A stretch of 64,000 nucleotides of DNA from SHLQ01 sp047638715 (GTDB lineage: Bacteria; Actinomycetota; Acidimicrobiia; Acidimicrobiales; SHLQ01), in contig JBLIMK010000005.1 in the NCBI GenBank assembly GCA_047638715.1, forward strand, positions 1 through 64,000, read 5' to 3'. Below are positions 1-9,010 of the stretch, in pieces. A model generated the notes under the pieces. It made no database searches and was not told the origin of the DNA. It saw only the letters and a list, made by a program, of their open reading frames with translations. The position numbers and the translations under genes are program-made. Position 1 is the stretch's first letter, and each line of letters starts with the position of its first letter.

Positions 1-1197
1 GGCGAGTCGGTGAGTCCTATCGATGGCCAGGCCGTGGCTGGCCCCGAGGCGATCGACGATTCATACGATGCTGCGGTCGTGCAGGGCCGTGTCCTTCTCG
101 CGCACCCCGAACTCATCGAATCTCCGATGGCGTTGGCGATCGATTGGTTCGACCCCTTTCACGTCGAGGCGCTGCATCGAAGCGGTCGAGATCGCATCCA
201 CCGGCTCGATTTGATCGAGGGTGCGAGGCTCACACTTCGCGAACAGGCTGAACGAGGCGACTTCTTTCTCTGCAGCAACAACGTGCAGCGAGAGCACTGG
301 TTGGGTTGGCTGGCCTCAGCCGGGCGGTTAAACCACCTGACGCATGGCGAAGATCCTCTGTTCGAGTCACTCCTCGCCGTGGCGCCGTTCGGCATCGGCC
401 GCGAACGTCCAGGTGGGGGCACTCCCTTGCGAGATGCGTTCCCGATCATCGGGAAACAAGACCCGGTGCTGTTGTGGGCTGGTGGTCTGCACGATTGGTT
501 AGACCCGCTCTCGATCATTCGAGCCATGCCCACCGTTCTCGAAGAGAATCCAGACGCTCGGCTAGTATTCCTCGCGGGGCCGCATCCGAATACGTCGATT
601 GAGACGATGGGGGTTCGTGGCGAAGCGATCTCGCTCTCCCGCCAAATGCGGATGTTCGGAAAGAACATTCTGTTCGTGAACCAATGGGTTGAATATGGTC
701 AACGGCTCGCGTGGCTCAATGACGCAACGATTGGGGTGATCGCTGACCGTGACCACCTCGAGTCGCGCTACTCGCATCGGACCCGATTGCTCGATCATTT
801 GACCGTCGGGCTCCCAACGGTGTCGACCGTTGGCGATCCTCTAAGCGCGCAGCTGGCTGCTGTCGGAGCTGCGGTGACCACCGAACGCTCACCGGAGTCG
901 ATCGGGGCGACCTTGGCCTCCTTGGTGAACGACGACGATCGATTGGGCGAAATCTCCCGCGCTGCTCGATCGCTCGCGGCGAGTGTGACGTGGGAAGAAA
1001 CACTCGCACCGCTCGTCGCCTGGCTCGACGATCCAATGCCAGCGGTCGACAGGCGCGCCGGGGCGCTGACCGCAATGAGTCACGGATCTACGCTCGATCG
1101 ACTCGGTGATCGCGTCAAGCTGCATCTCGACGACGGCGGGATCAAGCAGGTTGCCCAGCGCGGCTTCGCAGCGGGTCGCCGCCGCCTCGGCCGATGA
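1..1197 (+). CDS. Glycosyltransferase family 4, 5'-truncated by window edge
   Basis: The frame is open from base 1, and a GTG at 10 is not convincing as the true start. The visible protein begins inside the N-terminal half of a GT-B glycosyltransferase: the YDAAVVQG and IDWFDPFH segments normally lie about 80-110 residues into actinobacterial relatives. The C-terminal nucleotide-sugar half follows, with the PVLLWAGGLHDWLDP and VVGLP-like loop segments around residues 150-290. It should transfer a sugar from a nucleotide donor during envelope glycan synthesis; donor and acceptor cannot be read from sequence. Its stop overlaps the next start by four bases (ATGA), so the two glycosyltransferases are probably co-translated. 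Confidence 0.8.
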   Translation, partial: GESVSPIDGQAVAGPEAIDDSYDAAVVQGRVLLAHPELIESPMALAIDWFDPFHVEALHRSGRDRIHRLDLIEGARLTLREQAERGDFFLCSNNVQREHWLGWLASAGRLNHLTHGEDPLFESLLAVAPFGIGRERPGGGTPLRDAFPIIGKQDPVLLWAGGLHDWLDPLSIIRAMPTVLEENPDARLVFLAGPHPNTSIETMGVRGEAISLSRQMRMFGKNILFVNQWVEYGQRLAWLNDATIGVIADRDHLESRYSHRTRLLDHLTVGLPTVSTVGDPLSAQLAAVGAAVTTERSPESIGATLASLVNDDDRLGEISRAARSLAASVTWEETLAPLVAWLDDPMPAVDRRAGALTAMSHGSTLDRLGDRVKLHLDDGGIKQVAQRGFAAGRRRLGR

Positions 1198-2438
1198 TTC
1201 GAGCCGACGCTCGACTACGGGTGATTCTCGTCAATTACAACGGCGGTCAATTATTGGAGCGGTCGGTTCGTTCTGTGCTGAACTCGCAGTGGCCAGGCGA
1301 GATCGATGTTGTGATCGTCGACAATGCGTCGTCCGATGACAGCCTCGCGGCGGTCGAGATGTTGGAAGGCGTCGTCGTTATTCGCCGCGACACGAACGAA
1401 GGCTTCGGAGCGAACAATCACGGATTCGCCGATCTTGTCGGAGACGAGCTCGAGGTCGATCTGCTCGAGCCCGGCGTCGTGGCGCTCCTCAATCCGGACG
1501 CCGCTGTCCGTCAAGACACTTTTCGCCTTTTGGCAGCAGCGCTCGATGAGGATAGGAGAATCGGGGCCGCGTCACCGCTGATCGTGTTCGACCGCCCATT
1601 TGCTGAATTGACCGTCGAAGGTGGCGAGATCGTGATCGACTCGATTCGGTCTGGTCAGGAGGAGCTTGGGGCCCAGTGCCATGGCATCGATGGAGCTGAG
1701 CGACTTCCGGGCGGGACCGGTCCGGTCTGGATTTGCCCCTCGGGATCCACGTTGCGGGTCCCGGTGGCTCTCCTCGGTGCTCCGATCGTCGTGAACGTTC
1801 GAGCCGGATCGGGATCGATCGATGGCACGATCGTCGACGCTCCCGAGGAAGTCTCATTCGATCCGGCGAGCAGGCAGACGCATCGGATCGTGCAGAATGC
1901 GGGCGTCCGAATCGGTGATCGCGGAACTGGCATCAACCGCGGGTTCGCAAAGCGGGTCGATGAGAACCTTGGCCCGGATGCGCCGCTGTGGTGCGGTGCA
2001 GCGGTCGTCTTTCATCCCGAGTACCTTCGCTCGATCGGCGGCTTCGATCCTGAGTATTTCCTCTACTACGAAGATGTTGACCTCGGGTTGCGAGGACTCG
2101 TCGCCGATTGGAAGACAGCGCATGTGCCGGCAGCGCTCGTCGAGCACCGGCACTCGGACCGTTCCGTACAAGGGACGAAACTTGTCGAGGTGTTACAACA
2201 CCGGAATCGGCTGCTCACGCTCGCCCGTCATGGCTCCCTCGGGGAAGCTGCCTCAGGGTTTGCGCGGGCCGCACTGACGCCCGTGTCGCTGGCGGCTTCA
2301 GCGCTGCGCAGGCCCGGCGAGCGACAGGAACGTCTCCGGTTGGCCGCTTGGAGAGTCGCTGCACTTAAACAGGCGGTGGGCGGACTACCGCACGCTCGCC
2401 GAGCGAGAAACGAAATCAGCCAGAACCGAAACAAGTAG
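1194..2438 (+). CDS. Glycosyltransferase family 2 (rhamnosyltransferase-like)
   Basis: A 414-residue GT-A enzyme. It opens with RVILVNYNGG, followed by VIVDNASSDDS, NEGFGANNHG and the metal-binding NPDAAV segment. The C-terminal half has the CGAAVVFHPEYL and GGFDPEYFLYYEDVDLG segments typical of WbbL-like rhamnosyltransferases. About 100 residues (roughly 130-250) lie between these halves, longer than in compact family members and containing RLPGGTGPVWICPSG; this looks like an inserted module of unknown role. The gene overlaps the upstream GT4 by ATGA. A rhamnosyl donor would fit the rml operon 3 kb downstream, but that link is inference. Confidence 0.85.
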   Translation: MIRADARLRVILVNYNGGQLLERSVRSVLNSQWPGEIDVVIVDNASSDDSLAAVEMLEGVVVIRRDTNEGFGANNHGFADLVGDELEVDLLEPGVVALLNPDAAVRQDTFRLLAAALDEDRRIGAASPLIVFDRPFAELTVEGGEIVIDSIRSGQEELGAQCHGIDGAERLPGGTGPVWICPSGSTLRVPVALLGAPIVVNVRAGSGSIDGTIVDAPEEVSFDPASRQTHRIVQNAGVRIGDRGTGINRGFAKRVDENLGPDAPLWCGAAVVFHPEYLRSIGGFDPEYFLYYEDVDLGLRGLVADWKTAHVPAALVEHRHSDRSVQGTKLVEVLQHRNRLLTLARHGSLGEAASGFARAALTPVSLAASALRRPGERQERLRLAAWRVAALKQAVGGLPHARRARNEISQNRNK

Positions 2439-2448
2439 GGTCTTCGCG

Positions 2449-3468
2449 GTGCAGATCGTCTTTCTCTCAGCCCGTCCGGAGCTCCTCGCCGAAACGCTCG
2501 GCCACGTCTCGCACTTCGCGCCGTTCATCGACGACGTTGTCGTGATCGCGCCGGACCACCTCCGACCCGCAATGCAAGAGAGCTGCAAACAATCGGGGTA
2601 CTCGATCGAGGTGATCAGCGATGAGGCCGTAACGGGTCTGTCGACGGCAGCGATCGGGGCGCTCGACCACACCAGTCGCAACTACCGTCTTCGCGCCGAT
2701 GCCTCGAAGCATGACGCCCTGGCCGAGACGTTCATCATGAGCGATGACGACAGTCGTCCACTCAAGGCCATCGATGAGAGCACGTTCATCACCGACAACA
2801 ACCAACATCGACGGCGATGGTTTTACACCCTCGCCGGTTGGCGCCACGGCGCAACCGATTTTGATCAAGGGTTGTTGCACAGCTGGATCATCTTGAGACA
2901 ACTTGGCCACGCCGATCCACTTGCATACGCGAGCCACATGCCCCAGATCATCGATAAAGCGCTCTACGCAGAGGTAGCAGCGCTGCTCGGTACCTATGCC
3001 GAACAGTTTGCGATCGACGAGTGGTCGATGTACTTCACGATCGGGCCATCGATTCACCCCGAACTCTTCGCTAAGCCCGAACCCTTCGTCACGTTGGCGT
3101 GGCCGCAATATCCGGGCGAATGGGCGCACCAGATCACCCCGCCTGAGCACGTCTTTGAGAATTTTCACCCAGAGCTCTACGAAGAGGGTGGCTTGTACGA
3201 CGGCCTGGGCGCAGCCTGCGACCCGGCGACGGTCGATGCCGAGAACCTCGAGAAGATCATGCGCTGGTACCGGCTCGACCGCCAGGTCCGCGAGCTCGCG
3301 TTCCCCAACGACGTCGATCAGCCATGGACATCGCATTCCGCTGGTCGCAAGATCGCGTTTCGCGGGCTGCGGGCGGCTCGTAGCGCGTATCGCTACGTGG
3401 CCCTCGACGACCGCGCACGGCTCAGCGAGCTCGAAGGACGAATCCGTTCGATCGAACAGGGCCCATGA
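2449..3468 (+). CDS. Uncharacterised glycan-locus protein, weakly Stealth-like
   Basis: A 339-residue protein with a GTG start ten bases after the GT2 stop. The N-terminus (MQIVFLSARPELL) looks like a Rossmann/GT-A opening. Around residues 85-105 the segment ASKHDALAETFIMSDDDSRP recalls the NDD-containing conserved region 2 of Stealth-type hexose-1-phosphate transferases, and the later FENFHPELY segment is also acidic and aromatic. The match is by eye and weak, so function is left open: a sugar or sugar-phosphate transferase acting with the two upstream glycosyltransferases is the best inference. It overlaps the sirtuin start by ATGA. No signal peptide or membrane segment is visible. Confidence 0.6.
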   Translation: MQIVFLSARPELLAETLGHVSHFAPFIDDVVVIAPDHLRPAMQESCKQSGYSIEVISDEAVTGLSTAAIGALDHTSRNYRLRADASKHDALAETFIMSDDDSRPLKAIDESTFITDNNQHRRRWFYTLAGWRHGATDFDQGLLHSWIILRQLGHADPLAYASHMPQIIDKALYAEVAALLGTYAEQFAIDEWSMYFTIGPSIHPELFAKPEPFVTLAWPQYPGEWAHQITPPEHVFENFHPELYEEGGLYDGLGAACDPATVDAENLEKIMRWYRLDRQVRELAFPNDVDQPWTSHSAGRKIAFRGLRAARSAYRYVALDDRARLSELEGRIRSIEQGP

Positions 3469-4238
3469 ACAACTTGCTCGACACCGCGATCGAGAAGGCG
3501 AAACAACTCGTCGATCGGGCCCGGTCCATCACCGTTCTGACCGGTGCGGGGATTTCGACCGACTCGGGCCTGCCCGACTTTCGCGGCCCGAACGGGTTGT
3601 GGACCAAAAATCCCGAAGCTGAGAAAGCATCGAACATCGCCAACTACGTGAACGAGCCTTCGGTACGGGAGGCGAATTGGGCCTTGCGAGCCGAGGGGAA
3701 ATTGTGGGCTGATGTGGCTCCAAACAATGGCCATCGCGCGCTCCTGGAGCTGCAGAGGCGAGGGTCCCTCCACACGCTGATCACGCAGAACGTCGACGAA
3801 CTCCATCAGATGTCTGGAATCGATGCCGAACGTGTCGTCGAAATTCACGGCACGACCCGCAAAGCTGGTTGCCTCTCGTGCACGTACCTCACCACCATGG
3901 AGGTGGTCCTCGAACGCGTTCGCGCAGGTGAGGCCGATCCGAGCTGCCCCCGATGTGGCGGGATCGTGAAGTCGGCGACGATTTCGTTCGGACAAGCGCT
4001 GATCGCAGCCGACTTGACGCGCTCACAACAAGCGGCCGATGAAGCGGATCTTCTCTTCGCGATCGGCTCAACGCTGACGGTCAATCCGATCGCGAGCATC
4101 GTCCCACGAGCGATCCGTGGCGGCGCGGCGCTGATCATCGTGAATGGGGAAGAGACACCCTTCGATGGATTGGCCAATGCGGTCGTGCGTGGCTCGATAA
4201 GCGACGTTCTTCCCCGAATCATTTCCGCCGGGGTCTGA
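3465..4238 (+). CDS. cobB: NAD-dependent protein deacylase, sirtuin (Sir2/CobB family)
   Basis: A 257-residue cytosolic sirtuin that should remove acyl groups from protein lysines using NAD. Key motifs are all present: GAGISTDSGLPDFRG (residues 27-41) for NAD, TQNVDELHQ (107-115), the catalytic histidine in EIHG (H128), and two zinc cysteine pairs (C136/C139 and C161/C164). The usual FGE segment reads SFGQ, and GSTLTVNP replaces the common GTSL form; both are tolerated family variants. Length is normal for bacterial CobB. It overlaps the preceding glycan gene by ATGA and lies 17 bases before the rhodanese-ThiF gene, so it may share their transcript. Confidence 0.92.
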   Translation: MNNLLDTAIEKAKQLVDRARSITVLTGAGISTDSGLPDFRGPNGLWTKNPEAEKASNIANYVNEPSVREANWALRAEGKLWADVAPNNGHRALLELQRRGSLHTLITQNVDELHQMSGIDAERVVEIHGTTRKAGCLSCTYLTTMEVVLERVRAGEADPSCPRCGGIVKSATISFGQALIAADLTRSQQAADEADLLFAIGSTLTVNPIASIVPRAIRGGAALIIVNGEETPFDGLANAVVRGSISDVLPRIISAGV

Positions 4239-4255
4239 CCGATACCCTGAGGCAC

Positions 4256-5425
4256 ATGGCTAGTTTCCGCGAGGTCCTCTCCGAAGCAATGGCCGAGATA
4301 TCCGAGATCGACGCCCGGGAAGCAGCTCGCCAGCTCGACGCAGGCGCAGTTTTGATCGATGTCCGCGAGCCCGACGAGACAGCGTCAGGAGGAGTTGCTG
4401 GATCGCTGTTGATCCCTCGTGGAATGCTCGAATTACAAATCGAGGATGAGGTTTCTGATCGCGATCGACCGATCGTCGCCATGTGCGCCGGCGGTACCCG
4501 GTCCGCACTCGCTGCTCAGACGCTGCAACGGATGGGTTACACCGCTGTCGTATCGCTCGCTGGTGGCATCGACGCGTGGAAGGGCGCCGGATTGCCGATC
4601 GGTGAGTCCAGCGGTCTCTCGATGGAGCAACGCGTCCGATATCAGCGGCACCTCAACCTCCCAGAGATCGGAGAGAGCGGTCAAGAACGTCTTCTCGACT
4701 CAAAGGTGTTGCTCCTCGGCGCCGGTGGTCTTGGGTCGCCGGCTGGTTTGTACCTCGCTGCCGCTGGTGTGGGGACGATCGGCATTGTCGATATGGACGT
4801 CGTCGACGTATCCAACTTGCAGCGTCAGGTGATTCACAACCTCGATCGGGTTGGTCAAAAGAAGGTCGATTCGGCTGCCGAGACGATCCGCCGCCTCAAT
4901 CCCGACGTCGATGTGCGGACCCATGCCGTCCGCCTGGACGCATCCAACGTTCTCGAGTTGATCGATGGTTATGACGTGATCGTCGATGGAGCGGACAACT
5001 TTCCAGCACGGTACGTGCTCAACGATGCGTCGGTGAAGCTCGGGATACCCGTAGTCCATGGTTCGATCTTTCGATTCGAGGGCCAGGTCAGCGTCTTTGA
5101 CCCAAAGATCGGTCCCACGTATCGAGACATGCTCCCAACACCTCCGCCACCTGAGATGGCACCGAATTGTGCGGTCGCTGGTGTGCTGGGTGTGCTTCCG
5201 GGAATCGTTGGATCGATTCAAGCGATCGAGACGATCAAACTCCTGCTCGACTTGGGCGATCCACTCATTGGCCGACTGCTGATCTTCGACGCGCTCGATA
5301 TGAGCTTCTCGGAATATTCGCTGAAATCGGATCCCTCGAACCCCGTCACCTACACGCGGCGGGCCGAGGTGGAGATCGTCGAGCTCGAGGGACTCTGTGC
5401 CCCTGTGCTGAGCAGCACGTCCTAG
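4256..5425 (+). CDS. Rhodanese-ThiF/MoeB fusion, sulfur-carrier adenylyltransferase
   Basis: A 389-residue two-domain protein. Residues about 15-115 form a rhodanese domain with active-site C77 in the loop MCAGGTRS. Residues about 123-370 form a ThiF/MoeB/E1-like adenylyltransferase with the ATP motif GAGGLGSP (155-162), the VDVSNLQRQ segment and C305 in PNCAVAGVLGVLPG. Such proteins adenylate the C-terminus of a ubiquitin-like sulfur carrier and pass on sulfur for molybdopterin, thiamine or cysteine synthesis. The domain order is the reverse of mycobacterial MoeZ (ThiF then rhodanese). The first zinc pair is replaced (TYRD instead of CxxC), as in actinobacterial MoeZ. No sulfur-carrier gene is adjacent, so the pathway is uncertain. 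Confidence 0.88.
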   Translation: MASFREVLSEAMAEISEIDAREAARQLDAGAVLIDVREPDETASGGVAGSLLIPRGMLELQIEDEVSDRDRPIVAMCAGGTRSALAAQTLQRMGYTAVVSLAGGIDAWKGAGLPIGESSGLSMEQRVRYQRHLNLPEIGESGQERLLDSKVLLLGAGGLGSPAGLYLAAAGVGTIGIVDMDVVDVSNLQRQVIHNLDRVGQKKVDSAAETIRRLNPDVDVRTHAVRLDASNVLELIDGYDVIVDGADNFPARYVLNDASVKLGIPVVHGSIFRFEGQVSVFDPKIGPTYRDMLPTPPPPEMAPNCAVAGVLGVLPGIVGSIQAIETIKLLLDLGDPLIGRLLIFDALDMSFSEYSLKSDPSNPVTYTRRAEVEIVELEGLCAPVLSSTS

Positions 5426-5466
5426 GTCCGGGGGTTTCCAACCATGAACCACTATTCTCAACACCC

Positions 5467-6552
5467 GTGAAGGGTCTCATTCTCTCCGGCGGCGCAGGCA
5501 CACGTTTGCGACCGATCACACACACCTCGGCGAAACAGCTGGTGCCGATCGCGAACAAGCCGATCCTGTTCTACGGGATCGAGGCAATGGTCGAGGCGGG
5601 AATTGTCGACATTGGCATCATCATCAGCCCCGAGACTGGTGGCGACATCAAGATCGCCGTTGGCGATGGCTCGAAATTCGGGGCCCGAATCACATGGCTC
5701 GTTCAAGACGCTCCCCTCGGGCTCGCTCATTGCGTGTTGATCGCACAGGACTTCCTCGGCGACGACGAGTTCGTGATGTACCTCGGCGACAACATGCTCG
5801 AACAGAATCTGATCGGATTCGTATCCGAGTTCACCAGTCGACGAAGTAGCGGCGATGGACCGGTAGCGCAGATCCTGCTGACACATGTTGAAGATCCTCG
5901 GTCCTTCGGTGTGGCCGAGGTCGATGACGATGGCGCGGTTCTGAGGCTCGTCGAGAAGCCCGAGAATCCGCCCAGTGACCTCGCGTTAGTTGGTGTTTAC
6001 CTCTTCGATTCAACGATCCATGAGGCTGTTTCCGCTATCTCACCGAGCGAACGTGGCGAGCTCGAAATCACCGACGCAATCCAATGGTTGATCGATTCTG
6101 GTCGCGAGGTCGCCCATGGCATCCTTGTTGGATGGTGGCTCGATACGGGGAAGAAGGACCCCCTGCTCGAGTGCAACCGCCTGGTGCTCGACACGATCGA
6201 ACCTTCCAACGAGGGTGAGGTCGATGCGTCTTCTGTGATCGGCGGTCGCGTGCAGATTAGCGAAGGGGTGAAGATCATCAATTCGACCGTGCGCGGTCCT
6301 GCGGTCATAGGCCCGAACACCGTCGTCGAAGATTCCTACATCGGACCGTATTCGTCGGTTGCGCAGAATTGCTCGATCTTTCGGGCTGAACTCGATCACT
6401 CGGTAATTCTGGCGGGATCCTCGATCAAGAATGTGGCGCGCATCACCGACTCGCTCATCGGTGCTTACGCCGAGGTGGACCGGTCACATCACGTGCCAGC
6501 TGGAATTCGGCTGATGCTGGGCGATCACTCACGCGTCGAGTTGGAAGGCTGA
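5467..6552 (+). CDS. rmlA: Glucose-1-phosphate thymidylyltransferase, long form
   Basis: Makes dTDP-glucose from glucose-1-phosphate and dTTP, the first step of dTDP-L-rhamnose synthesis in the cytosol. The GTG at 5467 is chosen because the protein then starts directly with MKGLILSGGAGTRLRPIT, the signature nucleotide-binding loop; the longer upstream frame overlaps the ThiF gene. The protein is 361 residues: a nucleotidyltransferase core (1 to about 240, with YLGDNM as metal site) followed by a left-handed beta-helix tail with hexapeptide-like turns (SSVIGGRVQIS, GPAVIGPNTV). This is the longer actinobacterial/deoxysugar type rather than the 290-residue enteric RmlA. It heads the operon rmlA-rmlC-rmlB-rmlD. 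Confidence 0.93.
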   Translation: MKGLILSGGAGTRLRPITHTSAKQLVPIANKPILFYGIEAMVEAGIVDIGIIISPETGGDIKIAVGDGSKFGARITWLVQDAPLGLAHCVLIAQDFLGDDEFVMYLGDNMLEQNLIGFVSEFTSRRSSGDGPVAQILLTHVEDPRSFGVAEVDDDGAVLRLVEKPENPPSDLALVGVYLFDSTIHEAVSAISPSERGELEITDAIQWLIDSGREVAHGILVGWWLDTGKKDPLLECNRLVLDTIEPSNEGEVDASSVIGGRVQISEGVKIINSTVRGPAVIGPNTVVEDSYIGPYSSVAQNCSIFRAELDHSVILAGSSIKNVARITDSLIGAYAEVDRSHHVPAGIRLMLGDHSRVELEG

Positions 6553-6553
6553 T

Positions 6554-7120
6554 ATGGCTACCTTGACCAAGTCCGACCTGATCGACGGCGTCGTCGTCGT
6601 AGAGCCGACGATTCATTCCGATGAACGCGGATATTTCATCGAGACCTATCGCCGAGAGTGGTTCGACCTCGGACGCGAAATGCTGCAGGGGAACCGCGGC
6701 AATCGTCAAGCCGGTTCCGTGGTGGGCCTCCATTACCACCTGCACCAAGCCGATTATTGGTATGTTCCGTTCGGTCACGCACGTGTGATTTTACACGACC
6801 TGCGAGTTGGTTCGTCCACCGTTGGAGCAACGCAGATGCTCGATATGGGAGAGATCGATGGAGCGGAAAACAACCATCTCGGACTCTTCATCCCCCCGGG
6901 CGTGGCTCATGGCTTTGGCTCGATTACCGACTGCGTGATCACCTATCTCGTCGACGGGTACTACAACACCGCCGACGAGCTCGGCGTGCTGTGGAACGAT
7001 CCGGTCATCGGTGCTGACTGGGGAATCGATTCCCCGATTCTGAGTGAGCGCGACGCCGCGAATCCGCTGGTCGCGGACATCGACGTCTCTCGCACTCCGT
7101 ACGCTTCTCTGCGAACCTGA
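6554..7120 (+). CDS. rmlC: dTDP-4-dehydrorhamnose 3,5-epimerase
   Basis: A 188-residue cupin that epimerises C3 and C5 of dTDP-4-keto-6-deoxyglucose. The family signatures HSDERGYFIETY (residues about 21-32), GLHYHL (catalytic histidine region, about 57-62), and IPPGVAHGF (about 114-122) are present, as is a GYYN tyrosine region. Length is standard. The start lies one base after the rmlA stop, and rmlB follows seven bases after its own stop, so it is the second gene of a tightly packed operon. Confidence 0.92.
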   Translation: MATLTKSDLIDGVVVVEPTIHSDERGYFIETYRREWFDLGREMLQGNRGNRQAGSVVGLHYHLHQADYWYVPFGHARVILHDLRVGSSTVGATQMLDMGEIDGAENNHLGLFIPPGVAHGFGSITDCVITYLVDGYYNTADELGVLWNDPVIGADWGIDSPILSERDAANPLVADIDVSRTPYASLRT

Positions 7121-7127
7121 GGATGCG

Positions 7128-8096
7128 ATGAAACTGTTCATTACCGGCGCGGCCGGCTTTATTGGCTCCAACTACGTTCGCTGGCTGATGGCGAACACCG
7201 ATGCCGAGATCACGGTGTTCGACGCGTTGACCTATGCGGGCGTTCGAGCGAACCTCGCCGAGTTCGAAGCATCGACAAGGTTCAGCTTTGTGCACGGCGA
7301 CATCACCGATCGTGATGCAGTGGGCGCAGCGTTGCCCGGGCATAACCAGGTCGTTCACTTCGCGGCCGAGTCGCACGTCGACCGTTCGATCATGGGTCCA
7401 GATGCGTTTATCAGCACGAACGTTGGTGGGACCAACGTCATGTGCGATGTCGCTCGTCAAAATGACGTGGAACGATTTCTCCACATCTCGACCGATGAGG
7501 TCTATGGCTCGATCGAAGAGGGCAGCTTTCGCGAAACGGACGGCCTCGAGCCGCGGTCGCCATACTCGGCCTCGAAGGCAAGTTCGGACCTCGTTGCTTT
7601 GGCATATCGGGAGACCTACGGATTGCCGGTTGTTGTCACCCGTTCCGCGAATCAATTCGGGCCATATCAATTTCCCGAAAAGGTCATTCCGCTCTTCGTC
7701 ACCAATCTCGCGGATGGCCAATCGGTTCCTCTCTACGGAGACGGCCTCAACATCCGCGACTGGACCTACGTGCTCGATAACTGCGCCGCCGTCCAGACCG
7801 TGCTCGAGCGTGGTGCCGAAGGAGAGATTTACAACATCGGTGCTGGCAACGAGCTTACGAATAAGGAGCTGACGCATCAGATCCTCGCCCGCTGCGGCAA
7901 GGACGAATCATCGATCGAGTACGTGGAAGATCGCCTTGGCCACGACAAGCGGTACAGCATCGACACGACGAAGATTCGTGAACTCGGCTGGGCACCCGAG
8001 CGAACCTTTGAGGATGCCCTCGATGAGACCGTCGCCTGGTACAACGCCAATCGCGCGTGGTGGGAGCCACTAAAGGCGCGGGTCAAGAATCGATAG
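7128..8096 (+). CDS. rmlB: dTDP-glucose 4,6-dehydratase
   Basis: A 322-residue short-chain dehydrogenase that converts dTDP-glucose to dTDP-4-keto-6-deoxyglucose. The ATG at 7128 gives MKLFITGAAGFIGSNY with the NAD-binding GxxGxxG right at the N-terminus; the frame is open further upstream inside rmlC but that extension is not needed. Other hallmarks are HFAAESHVDRS, the STDEVYG catalytic loop (Thr, Asp, Glu), the YSASKASSD tyrosine-lysine pair, and RSANQFGPYQFPEK. The stop (TAG) is followed immediately by the rmlD ATG. Confidence 0.95.
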   Translation: MKLFITGAAGFIGSNYVRWLMANTDAEITVFDALTYAGVRANLAEFEASTRFSFVHGDITDRDAVGAALPGHNQVVHFAAESHVDRSIMGPDAFISTNVGGTNVMCDVARQNDVERFLHISTDEVYGSIEEGSFRETDGLEPRSPYSASKASSDLVALAYRETYGLPVVVTRSANQFGPYQFPEKVIPLFVTNLADGQSVPLYGDGLNIRDWTYVLDNCAAVQTVLERGAEGEIYNIGAGNELTNKELTHQILARCGKDESSIEYVEDRLGHDKRYSIDTTKIRELGWAPERTFEDALDETVAWYNANRAWWEPLKARVKNR

Positions 8097-8957
8097 ATGC
8101 AGCGGATCTTTCTCACCGGAGCGGGCGGACAGCTCGGGACCGACGTGGTGGCTCAGGCCGCCGCACGCGTCGACGTCGAACTCATATCGACGACCCATGC
8201 CCAGCTGGACATCACGAATGCCGCCGATGTGCTCGACGCGGTTCGCGGAGCCAAGCCAGACGTGATCGTGCACGCAGCTGCATACACGGCAGTGGACGAC
8301 TGCGAGAGCAACGAAGCGCTGGCCTTCGAGGTCAATGGCATTGGAACAGCCAACGTAGTGACGGCAGCTCGCGCGGCGAACGCACGCGTCATCTATGTCA
8401 GCACCGACTACGTATTCGATGGCACGAAGCCACTTCCCTATGTCGAAGATGACCCCCCGGAGCCCGCCTCGGTCTACGGCCGATCGAAGCTCGACGGCGA
8501 GATAGTGGTTGGCGAACTTGGAGAACGCGGCCTGGTCGTCAGGACCTCATGGGTCTGCGGCGCGAACGGTTCAAACATGGTGAAGACGATTCTTCGTGCA
8601 GCCGAGAAGTACCCGCAGCTCACGTTCGTGGATGATCAACGGGGCAAACCCACCTTCACCGCCGACCTCGCCGATGCGCTCCTGACACTGGCTGGACGAG
8701 ATGACGCAGGTGTCATGCACGTGACGAACGAGGGAGCCGTGTCGTGGTTCGAATTCTGCCAGGACGTCTTGCGCCTGGCCGGCCTCGATCCAGGCCGAGT
8801 CTCGCCCTGCTCCACCGACGAGCTGCAGCCACCGCGGCCTGCGCCGCGGCCTGCGAATTCTGTCTTGGCGAATACTCGATTTGGTGAAATCGGGCTGCCG
8901 CTTCTCCGGAACTACCGTTTGCCACTTGAGAAAACGGTCCGCGATCTGATCTCGTGA
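8097..8957 (+). CDS. rmlD: dTDP-4-dehydrorhamnose reductase
   Basis: A 286-residue SDR enzyme that completes dTDP-L-rhamnose by NAD(P)H reduction of the 4-keto group. Motifs: FLTGAGGQLGTD at the N-terminus (nucleotide binding), VHAAAYTAVDDCE, STDYVFDG, and the YGRSKLDGE tyrosine-lysine pair at about residues 124-132. It starts directly after the rmlB stop and is the last rml gene; 53 bases separate it from the SpoIID-like gene. With rmlA, rmlC and rmlB it makes the pathway complete, so this cell can supply dTDP-L-rhamnose to the rhamnosyltransferase-like GT2 enzymes in the window. Confidence 0.94.
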   Translation: MQRIFLTGAGGQLGTDVVAQAAARVDVELISTTHAQLDITNAADVLDAVRGAKPDVIVHAAAYTAVDDCESNEALAFEVNGIGTANVVTAARAANARVIYVSTDYVFDGTKPLPYVEDDPPEPASVYGRSKLDGEIVVGELGERGLVVRTSWVCGANGSNMVKTILRAAEKYPQLTFVDDQRGKPTFTADLADALLTLAGRDDAGVMHVTNEGAVSWFEFCQDVLRLAGLDPGRVSPCSTDELQPPRPAPRPANSVLANTRFGEIGLPLLRNYRLPLEKTVRDLIS

Positions 8958-9010
8958 CGCTCCTCGGTTACCGTTGAACCGCCCGGGTTGTCTCAAGGAG
9001 TCACTTTCAA

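Noticed and set aside
2467..3336. 289-codon minus-strand frame opposite the unassigned glycan gene
   Set aside because: The plus-strand frame is in ATGA register with neighbours on the same strand; the antisense frame has no ribosome site or recognisable domain.
7005..7877. 290-codon minus-strand frame opposite rmlB
   Set aside because: Antisense shadow of a gene with full SDR motifs.
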